Assembly: GCF_011046245.1 (NCBI RefSeq)
Contig: NZ_CP049241.1
Span: forward strand, 682,001 to 746,000
Origin: Allorhizobium pseudoryzae
GTDB lineage: Bacteria; Pseudomonadota; Alphaproteobacteria; Rhizobiales; Rhizobiaceae
Reading direction: 5' to 3'
Length of the DNA: 64,000 nucleotides
Made by a program: the position numbers and the translations under genes
The notes under the pieces: model-generated
The model's database searches: none
Told to the model about the DNA's origin: nothing
What the model saw: only the letters and a program-made list of their open reading frames with translations
Shown: piece after piece, positions 46,254 through 55,820 of the stretch
Numbering within the stretch: position 1 is the stretch's first letter
How the letters are laid out: each line of letters starts with the position of its first letter

Positions 46254-46465
46254 GGGCTGCTGTTCCGTGCAAAAAGAGAGAGACCCCGAATAGCACCCCG
46301 ACCGGAACGGCGACAACCGATGTTTGCTGATTTTTGCCGTGATCCGTCAAACGCCGGACATGCGGCGGGCTTCAGCAAAACGTGATGGACGAGCCCCAAG
46401 AGGAACCGACTGCGGTTTGCCGCGTTCGTTAAACAAATCTAAAGATCAGATGCTGGAGATGAAGA

Positions 46466-47398
46466 ATGAACACCCGTTCTTCGCGAGTGACGACTTTTGC
46501 CCTTTTGTGCACCGGCACCGTTTTTGCGCTCGGAGCCTGGACCGTTGCGCCGAAAGCGCGGGAACCTTCGACAGCCATCCTTGCGGCGCAGATGCAGGAC
46601 CAGTGCGACCGGATGGCGGGTAGCCCGTTCGACCTCGGTCGCAATCCGGCCTATGCGCCGGTCGGCATTGGCGAGGTGGATGCAACCGCTGCCACGGCCT
46701 GCCGGATTGCTTACGAGGCGACGGGAAATCCCCGCTATGCATTCCAGCTTGGCCGCGCCCTCAACAAGGCGGAACAGGCCGACCAGGCGATGAACGCCTA
46801 TGAAACCGCCGTGAAGGCCGACTACCCCGCCGCCAAGGTCAATCTCGGCATGTTGCTGGGCCGGATTGGCGACCGGGACGCCGAATTTAAGATGTACAAG
46901 GAAGCGGCCGAGGCCGGCAACATGCTCGCCGCTTACAACCTCGGTGTATCCTACCGCGATGGCATCGGCATCACGCCGGATGCCACCCAGGCGATCCACT
47001 GGTTCGAAGAGGCCGCGGCGCACGGCGACATGACGGCAGCCTTCAACATCGGCGTGATCTATGACGAAGGCAATCAGGTGACCGAAGACAACCAGATGGC
47101 AATCGCCTGGTACGATGTCGCCGCCAAGGGCGGCAACAAGGACGCCATGATCAATCTCGGCCTGATGTACGAGGCGGGCGAAGGCATCCGCGTCAACCGC
47201 GAGGCCGCCGCCGAACTCTATGCCCAGGCCGCAGCCTTGGGCGATGAATTCGGCGCGAACAAGCTGCAGCAGTTGCAGCAGGCGGGCGTTCACCTGCCGG
47301 AGCAGGCGCCGGAAGTGTCGTCGCTGCCGCAGGGCTTCGACATGCTGGTGCTCGCGCCGAACGAGGTGGAACTCCCCACCACGCTGAAGGACATCTGA
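46466..47398 (+). CDS. Exported Sel1-repeat protein
   Basis: Protein of 310 residues. A signal or anchor segment (TFALLCTGTVFALGAWTVAP) comes first, then several Sel1-like repeats of about 36 residues, e.g. AKVNLGMLLGRIGDRDAEFKMYKEAAEAGNMLAAYNLGVSYRDG-type helices and later AIAWYDVAAKGGNKDAMINLGLMYEAGEG. Sel1/TPR repeats scaffold protein interactions in envelope and signalling. TGGAGATGAAGA precedes the ATG. Partner unknown. Confidence 0.82.
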   Translation: MNTRSSRVTTFALLCTGTVFALGAWTVAPKAREPSTAILAAQMQDQCDRMAGSPFDLGRNPAYAPVGIGEVDATAATACRIAYEATGNPRYAFQLGRALNKAEQADQAMNAYETAVKADYPAAKVNLGMLLGRIGDRDAEFKMYKEAAEAGNMLAAYNLGVSYRDGIGITPDATQAIHWFEEAAAHGDMTAAFNIGVIYDEGNQVTEDNQMAIAWYDVAAKGGNKDAMINLGLMYEAGEGIRVNREAAAELYAQAAALGDEFGANKLQQLQQAGVHLPEQAPEVSSLPQGFDMLVLAPNEVELPTTLKDI

Positions 47399-47403
47399 TC
47401 CGA

Positions 47404-48444
47404 TCAGCCCTTGATGTCGCCCGCCGACGGCCCCCAGACATCCGTCATGGCAAAACCGCCGGCCAGCGGATCGAACGGATCAAGCGCCACCGTCTGCTGT
47501 CCGAAGGTGAAGCCGCGACCGCTGATCGTCGGAATGACGGCAGGTCGGTTGCCGACGCTGGTCACCTCCTTCAATCCCACCCGGAACTCCGAGCCGATGA
47601 TGGACCGCGAGGTGAAGACATCACCTTTCGCCACCTTTCCGCGGGCATAGAGCGTCGCGAGATTGGCCGAATTGCCGGTGCCGCAGGGCGAGCGGTCGGC
47701 GCGTCCCGGCCACATGGTGGTGCAGGTGCGCACCGCCCCGTCCGGATCGACGCTCCGGAACATCACGTAAGCTACGCCTGACACTGCCGGGATTTCCGGA
47801 TGCACGACCGGATAAGCCTGGTTGATGGCGGCCTTCAGCTCCATGCCCGCGGCCACCAGGGCTGCCGCATTGTGTTTCTCGATCGTCAATCCGATCTGAT
47901 CCACATCGACCAGCGCATAGAAAACCCCGCCATAGGCGAGATCGAGCGAGATCGTACCCCAGCGGGTATCGAGCGATACATCCAGTTCATGCACGAAGGA
48001 GGGAACCATGGTGAGTTCCACCCGCTCGCAGCGCCCATCCCGGCAGGTAGCCTTGGCCCGCACCAGGCCCGCCGCCGTTTCGAGCGTCACGATCGTCTCC
48101 GGCTCCTGCATCTCGACGATGCCGGCCTCGAGAAGCGCGGTCGTCACGCAGATGGAATTCGAGCCGGAACTCGCATGCGCCTGATCCGGCTGCAGGATAA
48201 CAAAGGCGGCGTCCGCTTCCGGATGGGTCGGCGGCAGGAGAAGGTTGACGGAGCCGATCGGGTTGCCCCGCGGTTCGAGGCAGAGGAAACGGCGAAGCTC
48301 CTGCCCCTTCGGATCGCTGTTCAGCCAGGCGAGCTTTTCCGCAGTCGTGGCGCCCGGGATTTTTGGCACGCCGCCGATCGCGACCTTGCCGATCTCCCCC
48401 TCCGCATGGACATCCAGCAACTGCATCGTGCGCTTCCACCGCAT
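47404..48444 (-). CDS. Proline racemase-family enzyme, probable trans-3-hydroxy-L-proline dehydratase
   Basis: Protein of 346 residues. The proline-racemase superfamily normally carries Cys-Cys; here the first catalytic position is SGSNSICV (Ser instead of Cys) while the second is DRSPCGTGN (Cys kept). The Ser/Cys pair and MRWKRT...GEIGKVAIGGVPKIPG match bacterial trans-3-hydroxyproline dehydratases as I know them. These feed pyrroline-2-carboxylate reduction. The ATG at 48444 has AGGAAGG at good distance. Confidence 0.75.
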   Translation of the reverse strand: MRWKRTMQLLDVHAEGEIGKVAIGGVPKIPGATTAEKLAWLNSDPKGQELRRFLCLEPRGNPIGSVNLLLPPTHPEADAAFVILQPDQAHASSGSNSICVTTALLEAGIVEMQEPETIVTLETAAGLVRAKATCRDGRCERVELTMVPSFVHELDVSLDTRWGTISLDLAYGGVFYALVDVDQIGLTIEKHNAAALVAAGMELKAAINQAYPVVHPEIPAVSGVAYVMFRSVDPDGAVRTCTTMWPGRADRSPCGTGNSANLATLYARGKVAKGDVFTSRSIIGSEFRVGLKEVTSVGNRPAVIPTISGRGFTFGQQTVALDPFDPLAGGFAMTDVWGPSAGDIKG

Positions 48445-48600
48445 GGCGATCAACCTTCCTGATTTGATGTTGCCCGGACCATATTGCGGCTTTGCCCGAA
48501 AGAAAATCCGGTCTGCCGAGGGTTTTTACAGCTGCCCCGCCGCCGGGATTTGCATTTCGCCCGGCCTTGCCGCATCAGGGTGCGGGAGAACAGGGACACC

Positions 48601-49386
48601 ATGATGCTTGCCATATTCGAAGAAGCGGCGCTCGCCGCCGGTCGCGTCATCCTCGATATCTATCATCGCGGTTTCGAGGTCGAGACCAAGGCCGACGAGA
48701 GCCCGGTGACGGAGGCGGATGTGCGGGCCGAAGAGGTGATCCTCTCCCATCTGAAGGCGCACATGCCGGGCATTCCGGTGATCGCGGAGGAGCAGATGGC
48801 CGCCGGCATCGAGCCGGACATTTCCGGCGGACGGTTCCTTTTGATCGACCCGCTGGACGGCACGCGCGAATTCATCAACCGCAATGGCGAGTTCACCGTC
48901 AATATTGCCCTGATCGAGGATGGGAGGCCGGTCGCCGGCATCGTCTATGCGCCAGTGGTGGGCGTTGCCTATACCGGCGGCCCCGATGGCGCCTGTAAAT
49001 TGACGGTTGATGCGAGCCAAACCGTCCTGTCACGCCAGCCGATCCATGTGCGGACCGTCGCCACCCCGCCGATTGCGGTGGCCAGCCGGTCCTATCTCGA
49101 TGCGGAGACCAAACGCTATCTCGACGAGCTCGATCCCTGCGAATGCTGCACCGTCGGCTCCTCACTGAAATTCGGACTGGTGGCCGAGGGCAAGGCGGAT
49201 GTCTATCCACGCTTTGGGCGCACCATGGAATGGGATACGGCCGCGGGCGATGCCGTCTTGCGGGCGGCGGGCGGCAGCGTGCTGGCCGGTGATGGCCAGC
49301 CCCTCACCTATGGCAAGCGTGGGCGAAACGATGCGGCGGATTTTGCCAACGGCGCCTTCTTTGCCTGGGGCGGCAGACCCGCCTGA
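48601..49386 (+). CDS. cysQ: 3'(2'),5'-bisphosphate nucleotidase (CysQ)
   Basis: Inositol-monophosphatase-fold phosphatase of 261 residues. Metal-site motifs: IAEEQ, LIDPLDGTREFINRNGEFTVNIALIEDG, and WDTAAGDAVLRAAGG. CysQ hydrolyses PAP (the by-product of sulfate reduction and sulfotransfer) to AMP. Start ATG at 48601. Its place near hemN has no clear functional link. Confidence 0.9.
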   Translation: MMLAIFEEAALAAGRVILDIYHRGFEVETKADESPVTEADVRAEEVILSHLKAHMPGIPVIAEEQMAAGIEPDISGGRFLLIDPLDGTREFINRNGEFTVNIALIEDGRPVAGIVYAPVVGVAYTGGPDGACKLTVDASQTVLSRQPIHVRTVATPPIAVASRSYLDAETKRYLDELDPCECCTVGSSLKFGLVAEGKADVYPRFGRTMEWDTAAGDAVLRAAGGSVLAGDGQPLTYGKRGRNDAADFANGAFFAWGGRPA

Positions 49387-49395
49387 GCGAAAGGC

Positions 49396-50745
49396 TCAGA
49401 CGGCCACCGAATGGCGGGCCGTGCCGCGGCCGAAATACTGATCGAAACGCGAGGCGATGGTGCGCACGAACATGCGCCCCTGCGGCCGCACCTCGAAGCG
49501 ATCCCCATCGAACGTGGTGAACCCGTCCGGATCCTGCTGGTGGATGCGCGCGGCATCCGCCTGGACCACCTCGGCGGCAGCGCCATAACGCTCCTTCAGG
49601 CGACGGACGGAAAAGCCGTAGTGGCACATCAGCGCCTCGATCGCATCTCCCACGGCGCGGTCGATATCATCCAGCGCAAAACCTTTGGCGATGGGCAGGC
49701 GTCCCTCGCTGATGGCACGCATGTATTCGCCGGTGGCGACGATATTCTGGACATAACCGCGTTCGCTGCGGCCGATCGCCGATGCGCCAAGCCCGATCAG
49801 GGCCGGCGCGCTGTCGGTGGTATAACCCTGGAAATTGCGCTTCACCTCTCCCTGGTTGAGTGCTTCTGCAAGGCTGTCACCGGGCTTGGCAAAATGATCG
49901 ATGCCGACGGCGAGGTAACCCGCCGCGCTTAAGGTGTCGGTGATTTGTTGCTGCATCTCGAACCGTTCTTCGATGCCGGCCAACGCCTGCTCGTCGATCA
50001 GCGTCTGGTGCTTCTTCATCCACGGCACATGGGCATAGCCGAAAATGGCGAACCGCTCCGGCTGCATGGAGACGGCGAGATCCAGGGTGCGGCCGAGGCT
50101 GGCGAGCGTCTGGTGGGGCAGACCATAGACCACGTCGAGGTTGATGCCGCCGACACCGAATTCGCGCAAGAGCGTGACGATGCGCTGGGTCTGGTCAAAA
50201 CTCTGCGGGCGGTTGATCGCCTTCTGCACGGTAGGATCGAAATCCTGGACACCGACGCTCGCCCGCGTCATGCCGAAATCCCGCCAGGCGGCGAGCTTCA
50301 CCGCATCGACGAAACCCGGATCGATCTCGACGCTGATTTCCGCGCAGGGTTCAGGGTCGAAATAACGGTCGATCGCGTTGCGGATGCGCACGAGATCCTG
50401 CGGCGAAACGATGGTGGGCGAACCACCGCCGAAATGGATCGCGCCCACCGAACGACGGCGCGGCAAGCGGCTCGCGACAAGCGCGATTTCGGCGATCAGC
50501 GCATCGACATATTCCGCGACCGGATCGTAACGGCGTGTATGTTTGGTGTGACAGCCACAGTACCAGCACAGCCGATCACAGAAGGGGACATGCAGATAGA
50601 GCGACAGCGGCGCGGGACCGTCCTCCTGCTCCAGCCAGCTCGAATAGACGCGTGCATCCACCGCATCATGAAAATGCGGCGCAGTGGGATAACTGGTGTA
50701 ACGCGGCACGGGAGACGCATAGCGACGAATGAGATCTGGCAGCAT
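49396..50745 (-). CDS. hemN: Oxygen-independent coproporphyrinogen III oxidase
   Basis: Radical-SAM enzyme of 449 residues. The 4Fe-4S binding CDRLCWYCGC (CxxxCxxC) sits in HVPFCDRLCWYCGCHTKH; other typical parts are FGGGSPTI and VEIDPGFVD. It carries out the heme step that replaces HemF without oxygen. It is divergent from fnrN, with an anaerobox between them, as in other rhizobia. Confidence 0.95.
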   Translation of the reverse strand: MLPDLIRRYASPVPRYTSYPTAPHFHDAVDARVYSSWLEQEDGPAPLSLYLHVPFCDRLCWYCGCHTKHTRRYDPVAEYVDALIAEIALVASRLPRRRSVGAIHFGGGSPTIVSPQDLVRIRNAIDRYFDPEPCAEISVEIDPGFVDAVKLAAWRDFGMTRASVGVQDFDPTVQKAINRPQSFDQTQRIVTLLREFGVGGINLDVVYGLPHQTLASLGRTLDLAVSMQPERFAIFGYAHVPWMKKHQTLIDEQALAGIEERFEMQQQITDTLSAAGYLAVGIDHFAKPGDSLAEALNQGEVKRNFQGYTTDSAPALIGLGASAIGRSERGYVQNIVATGEYMRAISEGRLPIAKGFALDDIDRAVGDAIEALMCHYGFSVRRLKERYGAAAEVVQADAARIHQQDPDGFTTFDGDRFEVRPQGRMFVRTIASRFDQYFGRGTARHSVAV

Positions 50746-50794
50746 GGTTTCTTCCTTTGTCAGCCGACGCTAGGACGCAAAAACCCGCCGTGCC

Positions 50795-50808
50795 TTGATC
50801 AAGATCAA
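50795..50808. promoter_or_regulatory. Anaerobox (FNR/FixK site) between hemN and fnrN
   Basis: TTGAT-N4-ATCAA, a full match to the consensus, placed about 50 bases before both divergent starts. Confidence 0.85.
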
Positions 50809-50857
50809 TTCTGGGCCCGTGGCACTTGCTAGTGGAAAACGGTATAGGAGAAGGGCC

Positions 50858-51580
50858 ATGGACTTTAGCCGCCGCGATATCCATTCGACCGAGATTCCCG
50901 TGCTTTGCCGCAGTTGCGAAGTGCGCCACAAGGGCATGTGCGGCGCGCTGAACCCCGACGAACTGACCCTCCTTTCCCGCCACACGCGGCAGATCGAACA
51001 CCCCTCGGGCGAAGAACTGGTGGGCGAAAGCACCGATGTGGAAGCCTATGACAATGTCATGCGCGGCGTCGTCAAACTGTCGAAGACGCTGGAGGACGGC
51101 CGCCAGCAGATCGTCGGGCTGCAGTTTGCGCCGGATCTGGTCGGTCGGCTTTATGCGACCGAAAGCCCGATGACGGCGGAAGCGGCCTCGGATGTCGAGG
51201 TCTGCCGTGTGCCGAAGGTGATGCTGGAGCGGCTGATCGAACGGAACCCTGCACTGCGCAAGCGGCTGATGGACCAGGCACTGCGCGAACTCGACGAAGC
51301 GCGCGAGTGGATGGTGACACTCGGCCGCAAGACGGCTTCGGAGAAGGTGGCAAGCCTTCTGATGCTGATTGCCGTTCACCTTGACCCGGACGCGCGAGGC
51401 GACCGGCGCATCTTCGACCTGCCGATGTCCAGGCTCGACATCGCCGACTATCTCGGCCTCACCATCGAAACGGTGTCGCGGCAGTTTTCGCGGCTGAAGA
51501 AGGATGGCGTGATTTCCATCACCGCCAATCGCCATATCGAAGTGACGAGCCTTGCAAAGCTGCAATCCCGCTGCGGCTGA
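50858..51580 (+). CDS. fnrN: FnrN oxygen-responsive transcription regulator
   Basis: Crp/Fnr-family protein of 240 residues. It has the N-terminal cysteines in CRSCEVRHKGMC (C17, C20, C28), and a fourth Cys near VEVC, needed for an oxygen-sensitive 4Fe-4S cluster. The helix-turn-helix reads LDIADYLGLTIETVSRQFSRLKKDGVI, with ExxSR contacts that read TTGAT. GGAGAAGG precedes the ATG at 50858. The anaerobox predicts auto-control. Confidence 0.93.
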   Translation: MDFSRRDIHSTEIPVLCRSCEVRHKGMCGALNPDELTLLSRHTRQIEHPSGEELVGESTDVEAYDNVMRGVVKLSKTLEDGRQQIVGLQFAPDLVGRLYATESPMTAEAASDVEVCRVPKVMLERLIERNPALRKRLMDQALRELDEAREWMVTLGRKTASEKVASLLMLIAVHLDPDARGDRRIFDLPMSRLDIADYLGLTIETVSRQFSRLKKDGVISITANRHIEVTSLAKLQSRCG

Positions 51581-51699
51581 GGATGTTGTGGCCGTGCCGA
51601 CAGCACGAAGACACAATGCACATTTTTCATCCAGACCTGGCAAAGATCAAAAAAACATCACTTTGCTGCTTCCTGCTTTGGCGAAACGCCCATTTTTTA

Positions 51700-51739
51700 T
51701 TGATCGTCCGGTAAATTTTTGACCGTTTGATAAATTTTT
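51700..51739. promoter_or_regulatory. Repeated 16-base dyad-like elements before rutA
   Basis: Two similar elements, TTGATCGTCCGGTAAA (51700-51715) and TTGACCGTTTGATAAA (51719-51734), each followed by TTTTT, start 19 bases apart. Each is an imperfect dyad loosely like the RutR operator TTGACCA-N2-TGGTCAA. The surrounding region (51581-51855) is AT-rich with no gene. Confidence 0.45.
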
Positions 51740-51855
51740 CCGCCCCTCAATTTTTAACCCATTGAAAAAATTCGATTTTCCGCAACTGGCACGGCCATTG
51801 CTTTCTCTAAGCCATCAACGGCCATCCTGGTCCGGCCACAGAGGGAGCATCAAAC

Positions 51856-52947
51856 ATGGAAATCGGCGTCTTCATTCCGATTGGCAACAATGGCTGGCTG
51901 CTGTCGGAAAATGCCCCGCAATACAAGCCGAGCTTCGAGCTTAACAAAGCGATCACCCTGAAGGCGGAGCAATATGGTTTCGACTTCGCGCTGTCGATGA
52001 TCAAGCTGCGCGGCTTTGGCGGCAAGACGGAGTTCTGGGACTACAACCTGGAAAGTTTCACGCTGATGGCGGGCCTTGCTGCCGTGACCTCGAAGATCAA
52101 GCTGTTCGGCACGGCCGCCACGCTCGTCATGCCGCCGGCGATCGTCGCCCGCATGGCCACCACGATCGATTCCATCTCCGGCGGTCGCTTCGGCGTCAAC
52201 CTCGTCACCGGCTGGCAGCGTCCGGAATACAGCCAGATGGGGCTCTGGCCGGGCGACGACTATTTCGCCGACCGTTACGAATATCTCACCGAATACACGA
52301 CCGTCTTGAAGGAACTGCTGACGACCGGCCAGTCGGATCTGAAAGGCAAGTATTTCCAGATGGACGATTGCCGCATGAAGCCGGTGCCGGAAGGCGATGT
52401 GAAGCTGATCTGCGCCGGCTCGTCGAATTCCGGCATGGCGTTTTCCGCCCAGTTTGCCGATTACTCGTTCTGCTTCGGCGTCGGCGTCAACACGCCGAAG
52501 GCCTTTGCGCCCACCAATGAACGCCTGCTGGCGGCAACGGCAAAGAGCGGCCGCGACGTGCGCTCCTTCGTGCTGACCATGGTGATCGCGGAGGAAACCA
52601 CCGAAGCCGCCTTCGCCAAGTGGGAGCACTACAAGGCCGGCGCCGACGAGGAAGCCATCAAGTGGCTCGGCCTGCAGAGTGCTGCCGATACCAAGTCCGG
52701 CTCCGATACCAATGTGCGCCACATGTCGAACCCGGTCTCCGCCGTCAACATCAACATGGGCACGCTGATCGGCTCCTATGCGGAAGTGGCGGCCATGCTG
52801 GACGAGATGAGCGAAGTGCCGGGCACCGGCGGCGTGATGCTGACCTTCGACGATTTCCTCGAAGGCATCGAGAAGTTCGGCCAGTTCGTGCAGCCGCTGA
52901 TGAAGAGCCGCAGCCACATCACCCCCATGCTGGAGGCCGCCGAATGA
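51856..52947 (+). CDS. rutA: Pyrimidine (uracil) monooxygenase RutA
   Basis: Flavin monooxygenase of 363 residues (luciferase-like) that opens the uracil ring between N3 and C4 to give peroxyureidoacrylate. It begins [30 protein letters not shown] and has [29 protein letters not shown] as in RutA. GAGGGAGCATCAAAC precedes the ATG. First gene of the rut cluster. Confidence 0.95.
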   Translation: MEIGVFIPIGNNGWLLSENAPQYKPSFELNKAITLKAEQYGFDFALSMIKLRGFGGKTEFWDYNLESFTLMAGLAAVTSKIKLFGTAATLVMPPAIVARMATTIDSISGGRFGVNLVTGWQRPEYSQMGLWPGDDYFADRYEYLTEYTTVLKELLTTGQSDLKGKYFQMDDCRMKPVPEGDVKLICAGSSNSGMAFSAQFADYSFCFGVGVNTPKAFAPTNERLLAATAKSGRDVRSFVLTMVIAEETTEAAFAKWEHYKAGADEEAIKWLGLQSAADTKSGSDTNVRHMSNPVSAVNINMGTLIGSYAEVAAMLDEMSEVPGTGGVMLTFDDFLEGIEKFGQFVQPLMKSRSHITPMLEAAE

Positions 52948-53690
52948 GCGAGGCCGTGATTGCCGGTTACCAGCCGCGCCCCGAGCGGACAAAAAGCGTG
53001 ACGCTTCCGGCCCGGCCGGAGCCGATCTCGCTGAAGCCGTCCGAAACGGCCGTCGTCGTCGTGGATATGCAGAACGCCTATTCGACCGAAGGCGGTTATG
53101 TGGATCTCGCCGGCTTCGACATTGCGGGCGCCAAGGGCACGATCGCCAATATCAAGAAGACGCTGGATGCGGCACGCGCCGCCGGCGTGCTGGTCGTCTA
53201 TTTCCAGAACGGCTGGGACAAGGACTATGTCGAGGCCGGCGGCCCGGGTTCGCCCAACTGGCACAAGTCGAATGCGCTCAAAACCATGCGCAAGCGGCCG
53301 GAGCTGCAGGGCCAGCTGCTGGCCAAGGGCACCTGGGACTATGCGATCGTCGATGAATTGCAGCCGCAGCCGGGCGACATCCTGGTGCCGAAGACGCGTT
53401 ATTCCGGCTTCTTCAACACGAACATGGACAGCGTGCTCAGAGCCCGCGGCATCCGCAATCTCGTCTTCGTCGGCATTGCCACCAATGTCTGCGTCGAAAG
53501 CTCGCTGCGCGATGCCTTCCACCTCGAATATTTCGGCGTGATGCTGGAGGATGCGACCCACCATCTGGGCCCGGACTTCATCCAGCAGGCGACCGTCTAC
53601 AATGTCGAGAAATTCTTTGGCTGGGTGTCCACCGTCAACGATTTCTGCGGCGCGATCGGTCAGGCCGCACCCGCCGAAGCCGCCGAATAA
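52944..53690 (+). CDS. rutB: Peroxyureidoacrylate/ureidoacrylate amidohydrolase RutB
   Basis: Isochorismatase-fold hydrolase of 248 residues: Asp in [15 protein letters not shown], Lys in [12 protein letters not shown] and the catalytic Cys in [15 protein letters not shown]. It releases carbamate from ureidoacrylate. It overlaps rutA by four bases (ATGA). Confidence 0.94.
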   Translation: MSEAVIAGYQPRPERTKSVTLPARPEPISLKPSETAVVVVDMQNAYSTEGGYVDLAGFDIAGAKGTIANIKKTLDAARAAGVLVVYFQNGWDKDYVEAGGPGSPNWHKSNALKTMRKRPELQGQLLAKGTWDYAIVDELQPQPGDILVPKTRYSGFFNTNMDSVLRARGIRNLVFVGIATNVCVESSLRDAFHLEYFGVMLEDATHHLGPDFIQQATVYNVEKFFGWVSTVNDFCGAIGQAAPAEAAE

Positions 53691-53720
53691 CCATCCTCAC
53701 AAGCAACGGAGAGAATGAGA

Positions 53721-54110
53721 ATGCCGAAGACCATCGTCGTTCCGGAAGGCACGCAGAAGCCCATCGCCCCCTATTCGCCCGGCACGCTCGCCGATGGCGT
53801 GGTCTATGTGTCGGGAACGCTTCCCTTCGACAAGAACAACGACGTCGTGCATGTGGGCGATGCGGCAGCGCAGACCCGCCATGTGCTGGAAACCATCAAG
53901 TCGGTGATCGAGACCGCCGGCGGCACGATGGAGGACGTCACCATGAACCACATCTTCGTCACCGACTGGGCCAACTATCAGGCGGTCAACACGGTCTATG
54001 CCGAATACTTCCCCGGCGACAAACCCGCCCGCTACTGCGTGCAGTGCGGCCTGGTGAAGCCGGACGCGCTGGTGGAGATCGCGACCGTGGCGCATATCGG
54101 GAAGAAGTGA
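53721..54110 (+). CDS. rutC: RutC, RidA/YjgF-family aminoacrylate peracid reductase
   Basis: Protein of 129 residues: [52 protein letters not shown], and [23 protein letters not shown] fit the RidA fold with the active-site Arg and Cys. Start chosen at 53721, seven bases after GGAGAG; an ATG at 53715 is too close. Confidence 0.93.
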   Translation: MPKTIVVPEGTQKPIAPYSPGTLADGVVYVSGTLPFDKNNDVVHVGDAAAQTRHVLETIKSVIETAGGTMEDVTMNHIFVTDWANYQAVNTVYAEYFPGDKPARYCVQCGLVKPDALVEIATVAHIGKK

Positions 54111-54127
54111 GCGACTGAACGAGAACG

Positions 54128-54281
54128 CCCCCCTCTGGCCTGCCGGCCATCTCCCCCACAAGGGGGGAGATCGAAGGAGGATAGCTCTCCGCCCCTCATT
54201 TGACCTCGCAATGGAGACGAGCGGCGGCTGCCAGCCAATCTCCCCCCGTGTGGGGGAGATGCCCGGCAGGGCAGAGGGGGG
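54128..54281. repeat. RIME-type (rhizobial intergenic mosaic) inverted repeat between rutC and rutD
   Basis: Left arm 54128-54171 and right arm 54239-54281 are near-identical inverted copies (CCCCCCTCTG...GCCTGCCGG...ATCTCCCCC and the complement), each folding on itself. This is the palindromic pattern of RIME elements dispersed in rhizobial genomes. It lies in what is otherwise one rut operon. Confidence 0.8.
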
Positions 54282-54316
54282 TAGCCTCGATCTCAACATC
54301 GATTAGAGCACGACCC

Positions 54317-55090
54317 ATGCATTACGATATCCACGGACTGACCGCCCCCGAGGCGCCGACCATCCTGCTGTCTTCCGGGCTTGGCGGGTCGGGCGCCTAT
54401 TGGACGCCGCAGATCGCAGCATTGGCCGGGCATTTCCGCGTCATCACCTATGATCATCGCGGCTGCGGCAAGACGGGCGGCGTGGTTCCGGAGACCGGCG
54501 GCATTGCCGCCATGGCCGACGACGTGCTGGAGATCGTTGCGGAACTAGGGCTCACCCGGTTCCATTTCATGGGCCATGCGCTGGGCGGCCTGATCGGGCT
54601 CGATCTGGCACTGCGCCGACCGAATCTGATTGACAAGCTCATCCTCGTCAATGCCTGGAGCAAAGCGGATCCGCATTCCGGCCGTTGCTTTGACGTGCGC
54701 CTCGAACTCTTGAACGCGTCAGGCGTGGAGGCCTTTGTGAAGGCACAGCCGCTCTTCCTTTATCCCGCTTGGTGGATGAGCGAAAATGCTGTGCGGCTGG
54801 CTCAGGACGACGCGCATGGCGTTGCGCATTTCCAGGGCAAGGAGAATGTCACCCGCCGCATTGCGGCCCTCAGAGCCTTTGACGTGGATGCTCGCCTGAG
54901 CGAGATTGCGGCACAGACGCTGGTGATCGCCACCCGGGATGATCTTCTGGTGCCCTACACACGCTCGCTCCGGCTTTCAGAAGGCCTGCCAAATGCCCGC
55001 CTGTCGCTCTCCGACAGCGGCGCGCATGCCGTCAACATCGTCTTTCCCGACGTGTTCAACCGCGAGCTTCTGTCCTTCCTGACGGGCTGA
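54317..55090 (+). CDS. rutD: RutD, aminoacrylate hydrolase
   Basis: Alpha/beta hydrolase of 257 residues that speeds the spontaneous breakdown of aminoacrylate to malonic semialdehyde. Motifs: SSGLGGSGAYWTPQI, YDHRGCGKT, the nucleophile region FMGHALGGLIGLDL (Ala in the usual Ser position of GHSxGG, as in RutD), and the C-terminal His in DSGAHAVNIVFPD. The upstream open extension is rejected. Confidence 0.9.
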   Translation: MHYDIHGLTAPEAPTILLSSGLGGSGAYWTPQIAALAGHFRVITYDHRGCGKTGGVVPETGGIAAMADDVLEIVAELGLTRFHFMGHALGGLIGLDLALRRPNLIDKLILVNAWSKADPHSGRCFDVRLELLNASGVEAFVKAQPLFLYPAWWMSENAVRLAQDDAHGVAHFQGKENVTRRIAALRAFDVDARLSEIAAQTLVIATRDDLLVPYTRSLRLSEGLPNARLSLSDSGAHAVNIVFPDVFNRELLSFLTG

Positions 55091-55206
55091 GAACGCCCGT
55101 CCCCCTGATGCCGTTTAACCACGAACGCAATCTCTCTTTGTTGACCCCCTGAACCGCCGGCCAAAACGCGCGTAAAACATCAGGATCAAATACCGGAGAC
55201 CCCCGC

Positions 55207-55716
55207 ATGCCTGCTGCCACAGCATCGATCGCGCATCCGCAAGACGACCACCGCCTCGCCTATCGCAATGCGATGGCACGGCTTGGCGCTGCCGTAACCA
55301 TCGTCACCACCGACGGACCGGGTGGCAAGGCAGGCTTTGCCGCCACCGCCGTCTGCAGCGTCTCCGACAGCCCGCCGACGCTGCTCGTCTGCCTCAATCG
55401 CGGTTCCTCCGCCTATCAGCCGGTCAGCCTCAACCAGGTCGTCTGCGTTAACGTGCTGTCTGCCGAACACGAGCCGCTGAGCCGGCTTTTCGGCGGCAAG
55501 ACGCCCGTCGAGGAACGGTTCGCCGGCGCCACCTGGCACCCGACCGAAACCGGCAGCCACCGGCTGGAAGGGGCGCTGACCTCGTTTGATTGCCGCATCA
55601 CCTCAATCGCCGATGGCGGAACGCATGACGTGCTGTTCTGCGCGGTGGAGGCGATCCACACTCGCGAGGACGGACAGGCGCTCATCTATTTCGACCGTGG
55701 CTACAAATCCGTCTGA
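55207..55716 (+). CDS. rutF: RutF, flavin reductase for RutA
   Basis: Flavin-reductase-like protein of 169 residues: [53 protein letters not shown] and [12 protein letters not shown]. It supplies reduced FMN to RutA. It follows rutD by about 115 bases. rutE (malonic semialdehyde reductase), rutG (transporter) and rutR are not in the window. Confidence 0.9.
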   Translation: MPAATASIAHPQDDHRLAYRNAMARLGAAVTIVTTDGPGGKAGFAATAVCSVSDSPPTLLVCLNRGSSAYQPVSLNQVVCVNVLSAEHEPLSRLFGGKTPVEERFAGATWHPTETGSHRLEGALTSFDCRITSIADGGTHDVLFCAVEAIHTREDGQALIYFDRGYKSV

Positions 55717-55820
55717 GCGGCTAAACGACAGGTGAACGGTGCCTTCAGGCGCCGTTCCAACTGGGTTTTATAGAAAGAATGCGTTCAACGGCGGCACGGC
55801 CCGCAAACGGAGACGCTTCC

